A stretch of 64,000 nt of DNA, taken from NCBI GenBank assembly GCA_037178975.1, contig JASJZH010000005.1:2232001-2296000 (forward strand). The letters are read 5' to 3'. The DNA is from Oscheius tipulae. Lineage: Eukaryota > Nematoda > Chromadorea > Rhabditida > Rhabditidae. Shown here one piece after another: positions 34,070 through 42,640 of the stretch. The notes beneath the pieces were generated by a model that saw only the letters and a program-made list of their open reading frames with translations, was not told the origin of the DNA and made no database searches. Position numbers and translations under genes: made by a program. Position 1 is the first letter of the stretch; each line of letters begins with the position of its first letter.

Positions 34070-34975
34070 TCCGGCTATTTGGAATAGGCGTCGACGACGA
34101 TGATATACATCTTACCATTTATGGGTCCAGCGAAATCCAGATGGATCCTTTCTCATGGCTCGTTCAGTGTGGGCCAAGGCAACAGGATTGTCTTGATCGG
34201 GACCTTTGCAGCCAAGTCTTCACAGAGTTGGACGTACTCTTCGATGTCCCGATTGACGTTGATCCAGAAGACGTGTTTCATAGCTAGAGACTTCATCCTT
34301 GTTGAGCCGGGATGACCGTTGTACAGGATTTGGGGGACACGTTTCTGGTGCAAAGCAGGAATCAGGAAACGGTCCTGGAAGAAGAGACATCCATTGCGCA
34401 GGAACAGTGAGTGCCTGATGGAGCTGTACTTCTTGAGATCCGAACTTCATTTGCTAGGCCAAATATCCTTCTTGGTGTAGTTTTCCAGCTGCGAGAGAAC
34501 AGGGTCCTTGGCAGTGGCGCTGGAGACATCTTCGGCAGAGATGGGCATCTGCTGGATAATGTTAATGTAGATGAACTTGGCATCCCTCTCGCTTCCAGCA
34601 CTGATGACACCTTCTTCGGCTTGTGAGCCGTGAGGAGCAGGAATTGACGTCCATGGATGAAACGATGGAACTCTTGACAGCGAAAACCAGAGCCAGTCCT
34701 TCTTTCTCAATCTGTCTGTGAGATGATGAATCCGAGATAGTTGAGCGACGGCACGGCAAAGCGACATTTTTCGATTTGCAAATGGAAACCGAATTGTTGA
34801 ATCCGAAAGAGCAGCGCCTCCAGATTGCTATTGTGTTCTTCCAGGATGCGTCCAGTTACGATTACGTCAACCATGTAGGCAGCGGTAGACTTCAGGCCGG
34901 AGATCATTTGGTCCATGAAATTGAGAATGTGGTTTTGGAGACGCGAGCGAACTTGCATCTCATATTTTCACCAAA
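34070..34975 (-). mobile_element. Ty3/gypsy-type LTR retrotransposon pol fragment
   Basis: On the minus strand, in frames broken by shifts: reverse transcriptase with FMDQMISGLKSTAAYMVDVI (the YxDD box decayed) and CRFAVPSLNYLGFIISQTD; RNase H remnants (LALVFAVK); the integrase zinc-binding HPGSTRMKSLAMKHVFW; and the catalytic-core start HLDFAGPINGKMYIIVVDAYSK in pieces near 34080-34150. Order RT-RNaseH-integrase is that of Ty3/gypsy. No LTRs, gag or protease were found. Dead element. Confidence 0.8.
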
Positions 34976-35510
34976 GTCAGCTGCCCCGGGCTAACGAGAG
35001 TAACATGAGTCAGAAGAACAGCAATAACACGTAAGTTTTTACCGTTTACCAGTTTCTATCCCTGTTCCAGCTTTTGCGCCTGAAAAACATTTCGGCTCGA
35101 TTAGAAGGAAACTGGTCTGGCAGATGCCTTCTACCATGCTGTGAAGAAGCTCGGACATTTGGCAAAGAATGAAGTACAGCAATGGGTTGTGAAGTAAAAC
35201 AAATAAAAGCTTACTTGTCTTTAAATGCTTCATCTCCAATTTCTCGCCATTGAGAAATTATCAACTCCGCCCAACCCTAGCTGATTCATAAGTCTAATTT
35301 CTTTTCTATCTCGCGAGCTCTTTTCTTGCCCGTCTCTTATCAGCTTCCCACCAACTCTACTCACAACAAAAATTCTCCGCTCTTTCCTTTCGTGTGTTCT
35401 AAACTTTGACTCTTCTTTGGTAGGGCGAAAGATCCATTTAGACTTTAATTAAGGCATGGTGTCAAATGAACAAACTTTTCCTTGTTCCCTATCTCTCGAT
35501 GTCCGTTTCA
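34976..35510. other. Intergenic region upstream of the GTPase gene
   Basis: About 530 bases without a supported gene; pyrimidine-rich near 35290-35420, which could serve as the GTPase promoter. Confidence 0.4.
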
Positions 35511-35511
35511 G
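35505..35511 (+). promoter_or_regulatory. Acceptor-like TTTCAG directly before a start codon
   Basis: CCGTTTCAG ends two bases before ATG 35514. This is the usual layout of a spliced-leader trans-splice acceptor in nematodes and is the reason I choose ATG 35514 over the upstream in-frame ATG 35466. Confidence 0.45.
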
Positions 35512-35513
35512 TA

Positions 35514-37156
35514 ATGACTTCCGCACCACCTTCCCAACCCAAAGATTCATTTTACCTGATTCCCATTGGAGAGACAGGTACTGGAAAGACTACCCTGATA
35601 AACAGTTTCGCCAACTATTCACGATATGCCACTCTGGATGAGGCCATAGAAAATGGGCCGGCGGTTCTGGCCGATGTTGGTTTCACATCCAGTGCTGCTG
35701 TAAGGTGTTCTATATGTTTTCACAAAAAATTGCAGGGTGTAAGAGGAAAGCCTGTCTACTTGAGAGGCTCCACCAGTAGAGTAAAAGAGGAGGCTGATTT
35801 ATCTGAAGTGACCCCTACTCAGGTAATTTAGTTCAGCTGTCTCTCTGTCTCTCTATCCCTCTGTTTCTCTGTCTCAGCCTAGTACTTTTCAAAACATATG
35901 CTTCCAGGGCAGCTCTGTCTGCTCTATTGATTTTAATGACTCGGAGGAGCTGATTTTCTACGACAACCCCGGTTTTGGCTCTCATTCTCTGCAACAAGGA
36001 GAAAAGATCAAGAGGTGGGTCATCTCAAATTTCTGACCAGTAGTTTTTAGACCAATCCATGCCATGTGTATTGTTCTGAAGTCGGATGAGACGCGACTTC
36101 ATGACGAGCTTTGTAGTTTCCTGAAAACTGAAGGAAAACTCCTTGTAAAAAACATCGTCTACTGTTTTACCAACACCAGAGCTCAACCAGCTGCAACCCT
36201 AATCACTCTGAGAGACTTTCTACTAGACTTGGAAGGAACAGTCGGAGTGGAATTTCCGACAAAAAAGTAGGTTGCAGCTCCTGACAAGAAACTATTAGTC
36301 TAGAGAAAACATATTCTGCTTTGAAAACGACTGTTTTCGTTACCTGTGCCACTTAGCCGCCAACCCTGGAGATCAGAGCCGTCATCACAAAGTTTACGCT
36401 AAGGAATGGACCACAAATGTCGAGGAATACAAAAGGTGAGAGACAGCAGAGAGACAGAGAGACAGAGACTGCAATTCCAGAGTTTCAGACTGGTAAGCCA
36501 CGTCAAAACACTGACTCCTATTCTACACGAAGTGAAGAAGCCGGGCTTTGTCATGGTATGTATGAAATTTATGAAAAAAAGGTATTTTTTCGTAATTTTG
36601 TCTGAAAAGCTTTGATATATATGCCTGAATTAACTTTAACTGTTTTGCCTGATGGTTGCCTCTTTTCAGAAACTCGTATGTGGTTATGCAACAAAGCTTA
36701 ACTTTTGGTAAAAATGTGTTTTTCTACATCGATAGAGACTCATACTTGCCATTTCCAGCTCCCTGATAAGGATGGACCACCGTTTTTGGCTGACATATCG
36801 GACGAAAAAGAGCGAGCAAACGTTCGGATGATTCTCAAGTTCGACATGTCAATAGAAGATCGGCTTAATTGTATCGAGACAGTCGACGTCAAGTATTCGA
36901 TTTACAAAAAGTGTGAAGCGTGGCTGAATGAAAAGGTCTCTTGGTTTTTGAAACAAACTCATAAGAAAACTTTAGGAGAACAGTACCGAGTACATTCCAC
37001 AGCTGCCCGAAAATGTTCAGGGCCTAGCCATTGTTTTTGAGAACGCAAGAGATATCAAGGTCTACTCTTCATACTCTCCTCTTACCGTTTTTGCAGTTAA
37101 ACTCGTTAAAATTTCTCGATCAAGCCAAGCCACTGAATTTCGAACTGAATGAATGA
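35514..37156 (+). CDS. P-loop GTPase-like protein (AIG1/septin-like superfamily), gene 1
   Basis: Starts MTSAPPSQPKDSFYLIPIGE. The Walker A/G1 loop is GETGTGKTTLINSF (about residues 19-32). Exons: 35514-35699, 35736-35822, 35908-36014, 36051-36266, 36304-36435, 36489-36555, perhaps 36670-36707, 36761-36935, and two more to the TGA at 37154-37156. The G3 motif is FYDNPGFGSHS (Asn replaces Thr of DTPG). No NKxD motif is visible; FTNTRAQ occupies the expected G4 place, as in distant TRAFAC/AIG1-like proteins. The phase around the small exon at 36670 does not fit well, so a junction there is wrong or the gene is damaged. ATG of gene 2 follows only 19 bases after the stop, suggesting co-transcription or an ancient fusion/tandem duplication. 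Function unknown; membrane or immune roles are known for AIG1-like relatives only. Confidence 0.68.
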
Positions 37157-37175
37157 CATTTTTAATCATACTGCA

Positions 37176-38623
37176 ATGAAAGAACTGACTCTAACAGGCA
37201 AGCAGGTCTTTACAAAACATAAGTATTCTTAAGAATTAATACAACTGTCTTTCTAGAAAAAATTTAATTCAGGGCTCTGAAAAGCTGATTGAACACGAGC
37301 CAACAATTCCGATAGAGAGACAGGGAGACGGTGAGGACGAAGACAGTCGCACTGGACAGGCGGCAACACAGTCACCCAAATCCTACATATTTGAGTTTGG
37401 GTCTGCTGGGAACAAGAAGATTCTTCGTCTGATTGATACTCCAGGCGTTGGGGACGTAAGGGGTATCGATCATGACAAGTTAAACTTTTCTAAAATTGTC
37501 AATTTTATCACCCCCTTCAAGTATGTTTATCACAGTTTTGTCTAATGAGGTTTTAGAAAGATTCACGCGTTTCTCTTTTTGTTGAAACCGAACGAGGCTC
37601 GTCTTGATATTGGCTTCAAATATAGAATGAACGAGCTGCTGAGACATCTACACGCCTCCGCGGCCAACAATATAATATTCTGTATGTCCAACGGCAAAGG
37701 AGTAAACTACAGGCCGGGACAAACTTATCCAACTCTGCAAAAGTATCTGAATGGAATCTATGACGACAAGCATATTCGCATTCAGCTCGATGGGTCAGTA
37801 CTTGGAAATTGTTTACGAAAAATTATCATTTTCAGGCGCTACTTTGTCTTCGACTTTATCCATTTTCGATACGCCGCAGCCAATCGCTACAACATTAAAT
37901 ACTCTCCAAATGAAATCAGAGGTTTTAAAGAGAGTTGGACCTTCGGCCGTGAGAAGCTTTCAAAGTATGTTACTATCTACCCAAACACAATCTTTTACAG
38001 CATGATCTCGCTGATTTGTGACTTTGAACCATATGACGTGAAGAAGAATACTCTGAGCGTGAGCAAAGTCCGCAAAGTTATCGAACTCATGGCTCGACCT
38101 CTAGCTGAAATAACCAAAAATCAGCTGGAAAACATGAACATTATTGAGAAGAAAAGAAAGGAGGTAAACTTTCTCCATGGTTCTGAGAAACTTTTTTAGA
38201 TCGAAGATTGCCTCGCAAATGGTGAAGATCTCCGTGGAAGTTTATATATTGAGCAGATTCACATGGACACAGAGGATCTGGATCAGCCAGTTACTGTTTG
38301 CACTCATGGAGAATGCGTGGATCGAATTCCTCTTCATCCCAATGGAGCCGAGGAAATTGTTTATAAACAAGAATGCCACAAGGCTTGTTATCTTCTCAAT
38401 CTTCTTGTAAGTTGGTCTTACAAACAGTGAGTACGTAAAATGTTTAGCCTCGAGAGATGCCCAATGAAAACATCAGGGAATGTGAGATCTTTGCGGACAG
38501 TTTGGACGAGAACAAGTGCACACAGTGTGGTCATGGCTACGAGGTACACATGCATCTGAGATACAGACTGGTTCGAAGAGTCGAGAGGGTAAGAACAAAC
38601 AACAAAAATTCCAAATCGTTGTA
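37176..38623 (+). CDS. GTPase-family paralogue lacking the P-loop, with Cys/His C terminus, gene 2
   Basis: Starts MKELTLTGKQ (37176-37205), joined after an intron to 37275-about 37521 (GSEKLIEHEP, then ILRLIDTPGVGDVRGIDHDK). It therefore has a canonical G3 DTPG but no Walker A upstream. Next exons give FLFLLKPNEARLDIGFKYRM, CMSNGKGVNYRPGQTYPTLQ (a G4-position block), YFVFDFIHFRYAAANRYNI, and SMISLICDFEPYDVK. The C-terminal part is Cys/His-rich: THGECVDRIPLHPNG, ECHKACYLLNLL, and CTQCGHGYEVHMHLRYRL, close to the C-x2-C-x-C-x5-HMH-x-x-Y zinc-like block found C-terminal to GTPase-like domains in uncharacterised invertebrate and fungal proteins. It ends at TAA near 38623 if the last exon runs through. 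Either a degenerate paralogue or the second half of a split gene together with 35514-37156. Confidence 0.62.
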
Positions 38624-39143
38624 ACATAAATAAAAACGTTGTAACATAAATAAAAAGAAATAAACCAAACGTCAATTGTGGGAGATTCAAACTTCCACAT
38701 AAGAACTTCCCTATAGTTGAAATGTTTCACGATATACATGTAACGTAGCAAAGTCTTTTGGAGCCCTTTCTCGATCTTTTTCCCAAAAGGAAATGGATGT
38801 TCTCTAGAAAGTAATTTTGTCCATTTCGAGTCTCTCCTAAACTTTCAACTCGACAGGGAGATAAGCCAAATCAGCTACTGTCCCCTCCGTCCTTGATAAC
38901 TGAGAGCGATGATGTCTGGGCAGCGACAGAGGACAGAGGTTTTGACCGAGCCTGATTGTTTATATTGCCTGGACCGGCTCTCTACTCTTTAATGCCCAAC
39001 CCCTCTTGCTGCTTCTTCTAGAACGGACTTTATACTCTCTCCTGCCTGTCATCTCCTGTCTATTTTCTCCCGTTCCTACTTTCCCGTTACACTAAAGTCT
39101 CCCCTCCCACTGATAAGCCCATTCGACTTCTCATCAGCCTCCA
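38624..39143. promoter_or_regulatory. Promoter region of the nuclease gene
   Basis: Contains a short tandem repeat (CGTTGTAACATAAATAAAAA twice, 38618-38660). Segment about 38893-38990 (CCTTGATAACTGAGAGCGAT to GGACCGGCTCTCTAC) is repeated in inverted orientation at about 56521-56613 inside an IFT121 intron, so it travelled with a duplication of this locus. TTTATA near 39030 could be a TATA element. Confidence 0.5.
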
Positions 39144-40572
39144 ATGGCCGACGAAGAGACTAATATTCTCTACGACATCGATGGAAAATACGTGCCTCAT
39201 GTGAGGAGAGACTCTCGTGACCGGATTGTAGAAGCTTGGGGAACCATTCCCTACCAAGAAGACGGGCTGAAAGGCTCACGTATCACGCCGGCTATTCGTC
39301 GATATTTGGAAGGAGTTCTCTTGAAGGGAGATGATGCCGGCCATATCATACCCTTTTGTCTCGGAGGGTCTGGAGGACATAAGGACAATGTCTTCCCGCA
39401 GAATGCTAGGGTGAGTCCTTCCTTGGTCTTCCCGAAGGTCTCATTTTCCGATCAATCGCCGCCACGGGATCAACGAAAGAAGTCTGGCTGCAGCACAGCG
39501 TACTGGTCGCTATGCTCTCGACTTTGTTATCACGTAAGAAGAAGCTTGGGGAACCAAGAAGACGAGTTTTTAAAAGGACGGTTAGAGAGGGATTCGAAAC
39601 ATGACTGGCCCGTGTTGACAATTGCACCTGTTCTACCGCGTCATATGACAAAGATTTTGCATCATGTATAGTCCATTTCCAACGAATAGCGGCAGTGAGC
39701 CAATTCTTTAAAGGTTTTTCGAAAACGAAAAATCGGGTCCCATCACGGGCCTCGAAAAATGCGGCGCGAATTCAAAATTTCTTTGTCATTTTTCAGCTTT
39801 GTTTGTTTCCATATATTTTCCTTTTCTGATCATTTTTTTTTGATATTTTATGGTTGTCTTTTATTGCCGCTATTCGTTGGAAATGGACTATAGTCTAGTG
39901 GTAAACACCACAGACTGTTACCCAAATAATCCGATTTCGATTCCGCGAAGTGAAAAATCTTGTTGCTTCTTATATACAATGTTTTTGAAGCTAGAGGGGG
40001 CCTAATCCATTCACTATCTCTATTCCAGATTCACCTACGATTTGGAAGACGAAGGTAATGGTCGTCCAACTCAATCTGATCTAACCTTCACTTGGGAGGA
40101 GAATGGGGTGAGGGATTTCTCGAAAAAAAGGAAGTGAAGGGTTTTTTTCAGAAGGTTTGTGAGGTTCGCTTCATTCTTGGCAATCCTTTTCCCAATGTCA
40201 CTTCCAAAATGGTAAGACTCTCTGTCTCTCTGTCTATTGTGATGTGAAACCAATGGAGCTTTAGGTGAAAGATGCTGTCCGTAACACATACATGGAGACT
40301 CGTCGCCTCCTGGTTGAAATCCCCGGCCTTCTTGCAGATTTTTTCATCGACATGGTCAAATGTTTATTTTCCGGGATTGTTCGTAATGTCAGCTTCCGGT
40401 TGAACCATCCTTATTTGATGATCGGCATTGGCGCATTAGTGTGCCTCGTGAGAAATTTTCCTTCCGCGTTGAAATTAGTTCAATTTAGACCCTCGGTGCA
40501 ATTCCAATTGCCCTGCCTGCTCTCAAAACTGCCGGAGGGGCTGCAGCTGGTGGAGGCTGTTCTCTTATGTGA
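39144..40572 (+). CDS. DNA/RNA non-specific endonuclease-domain protein with hydrophobic C terminus
   Basis: Exon 1 (39144-39410) encodes MADEETNILYDIDGKYVPHV and the nuclease core DDAGHIIPFCLGGSGGHKDN then VFPQNAR: a D-x-G-H catalytic motif with the following LGG.GG..N..PQ block, as in bacterial secreted/toxin-type DNA/RNA non-specific endonucleases (Endonuclease_NS_2 style). The continuation (INRRHGINERSLAAAQRTGR, then YALDFVIT) is in another frame up to 39533; no GT/AG intron restores phase, so either a frameshift or an unusual junction lies at 39411-39445. Later exons 40029-40107 (FTYDLEDEGNGRPTQSDLTF), 40152-40211, 40265-40447 and 40489-40572 are in phase. The C terminus has hydrophobic stretches (LMIGIGALVCL; LGAIPIALPALKTAGGAAAG), suggesting membrane insertion. 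No signal peptide. A MITE lies in its intron. Animal origin versus horizontal transfer cannot be settled here. Confidence 0.62.
39667..39892. mobile_element. MITE, TATAGTCCATTTCCAACG family (copy B)
   Basis: TATAGTCCATTTCCAACGAA plus TAGCGGCA at the left mirrors TGCCGCTATTCGTTGGAAAT plus GGACTATA at the right. Internal sequence (TTCTTTAAAGGTTTTTCGAA and following) matches copy A at 15301-15580 in inverse orientation. It sits in an intron of the nuclease gene. Confidence 0.88.
39886..39956 (+). other. tRNA-like (pol III box) sequence
   Basis: TAGTCTAGTGG fits the A-box consensus of tRNAs and TTTCGATTCC fits a B box 34 bases later, but acceptor and T stems do not pair. At most a tRNA pseudogene or a SINE head abutting the MITE. 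Confidence 0.25.
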
Positions 40573-41250
40573 TCTGTCTTTACTCAGATTAATTATGATG
40601 CTTTTTTCACATGCTCCTATCTACGAATGAAACTATCCTAAAACCATTAGCTTCCATTGTTTACCAGTTTATGACCCAATCCAATGTAGACTATTCAATA
40701 CGTGCTCCTTCGTTTACTATAAAAGCTTATCTCATGCCTTTGTTTTATTCTGTGTTTGCTTAGTGAAACAGGACGTATTGTTAATTACTGCCACTGGTAA
40801 AGCTGCCCTGAGGCCGCGAACCGTACTCTTTCCATTCTAACCACAACAATTTAGGATTTACCCCTATGACTTTTACATTCATTTGGAGCACCTCTCCTTT
40901 TCCCTTTTTAAACAGAAATATTACAGAGAATTTTACGCAATCTCCAAATTTGTTATTAGTTTACTAACCAAATTATTGGCTCCACCATGTAAACAAGGAC
41001 AGATATTTTCACCACATGAAGGAGAATACTGTGAGTTTTCGTTTCGCATAAACAGAGACAATAGGACCTTTGTAGGTTACCGATTTTGGTGTTAGATACT
41101 AAATTCTATGGATATTACTTGAATGGCTTGATCGGATCCTTCTCAACCACATGGGACTGGTTTTTTTTTGAGGTCCAGTGCTGCAAAATAGTAAGCGTTT
41201 CGTTTTTCGATGCTAGTATGCGTGGCTGTTTGTCTACCAAGGAGATGTTC
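40573..41250. repeat. Duplicated 3' flank of the nuclease gene (source copy)
   Basis: The nuclease last exon and about 670 bases beyond it (about 40470-41215) are repeated with roughly 85-90% visual similarity at about 56650-57310. Shared blocks include TGTTTGCTTAGTGA, ACAACAATTTAGGATTTA, GGAGCACCTCTCCTTTTCCC and TTGGCTCCACCATGTAAAC. No gene is supported in it. Confidence 0.85.
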
Positions 41251-42060
41251 TGTACTGACCACAATAAAGCCTCTTGTCCCAGCCCTGGTCAGGCCGTTTT
41301 CTCTCGTTTGATATGGCAATCACTTTTTATACTTAGTCACTGCACACAAGAACGTGAGGACCATGATGTCCGTTCCAACGTACATACACGCAAGACCACC
41401 TCTTATCATTAGTGACATTCATCTTTCTTGGTAAAGGGGAAGGGACCCGAAGCTGTTGTGCATCATTTGTGCGCAAATTATTGACTTTGAGACGATAATG
41501 TACCCTGAAAGACAGCGTCTTGTAGTACTTCGGCAGAGCGAATTTGACCTAAATCAGACTGTTTACTGTCTTATTAGAGAACATCTGTATGCGCATAGAA
41601 AATCAGGTAGAGTATGAGGATGTAAAAACGATGTGACACGATATCTGAGGCATCAATCGAATGTGAGGTAGATTAGCAAAAATGTCAGAAAGAGTTCAAA
41701 AGAGCCGAAGTGACCCAAAAACAGCTTTGAAATGCTCTTTGAGACTTTCTTGGAGCATGCTTACAGAGTCCATAATGAATATGGAAGGCCAGAGACGATT
41801 TAAGTAAGGCAGCAAGAGCGTGAGAGGTCCAATCCCGATATGATCATATTGCGGCATCAGAGATATGTGATGGAGCTTATGGGTGGCGGCACCCGGGAAG
41901 ATGGTAGCTTGGTGAGATCCAACAATGCATTATTTTTAACAATGACCACCGTTATGAACCTGAACAGGCTTACTTTTGGATGCTGCAAATAATTTATGGC
42001 GTGGTCTAATTACATATGGAGTATATTGCTCACCTGGATTTGAAACCGAGAAACCTTTGA
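41251..42060. other. Region without a supported gene
   Basis: About 800 bases. Short protein-like runs appear on the + strand (MYPERQRLVVLRQSEFDLNQ near 41500; FLEHAYRVHNEYGRPETI near 41755) but are separated by stops and lack splice context; possibly a decayed gene. Confidence 0.35.
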
Positions 42061-42061
42061 A

Positions 42062-42320
42062 GCAGGCAAGACAGAGAGACCGGGATACAGAGAGACAAAG
42101 AGAAACAGTGGGAGATGCAGAGGCAGAGAGACAGAAAACCAGACAGACAAAGAGACAGAGACTGAATAAGAGAGAAACGAAGTAACAGAGAGATAGAGCA
42201 CAGAAGGACGGATAGAGAGACAGAGTAGTAGACAGAGACAGAGAGATAGGGAGACAGACAGAGATATAGACGCACAGAGGAACCGACAGAAACACAGAGA
42301 CAGGCTGAAAGAGAAACATA
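42062..42320. repeat. Degenerate GACAGAGA tandem repeat, ~260 bp
   Basis: Purine-rich AGACAGAGAGAC-type units fill the interval on the + strand with scattered substitutions. It is the longest tract of the CTCTGTCT/AGACAGAG type that recurs in many introns of this window. Confidence 0.9.
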
Positions 42321-42640
42321 CAGAAGAAGAGAAAGATTGACTGAGACATTCTCCTTTGACCAATTAATTTTCAGCCTTAAAGGGCTTCTGAGCTTTAAAC
42401 TACTTTTAACCCCCACTCTGCCGGCTGATAATACTTACAGCCTATGCCTGTCTGTCTCTCTGCCAAAACTACAATTTACTGTTTGTATCGGATACAGTGG
42501 ACCCTCTGTTTTGTGATAGAGGGTCCTTCCACCAGAAGTATGGTGTTGAAATGTCAGCTGTTCTGGTCAAAATACTCGGGTGACTACGGAGGTAAGTATA
42601 TAAAGTAAGAGTAGGAGTCTCTGCCTCGTTCAAATCTTTA

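Noticed and set aside
39886-39956. tRNA gene
   Set aside because: A- and B-box-like sequences are present but acceptor, anticodon and T stems do not fold; at best a tRNA-derived relic.
41490-41790. Protein-like runs near 41.5-41.8 kb
   Set aside because: Short, interrupted by stops and without splice sites; left as possible decayed sequence only.
42010-42416. Several long minus-strand frames rich in Ser, Leu and Cys
   Set aside because: They come entirely from the GACAGAGA repeat; low-complexity translation.
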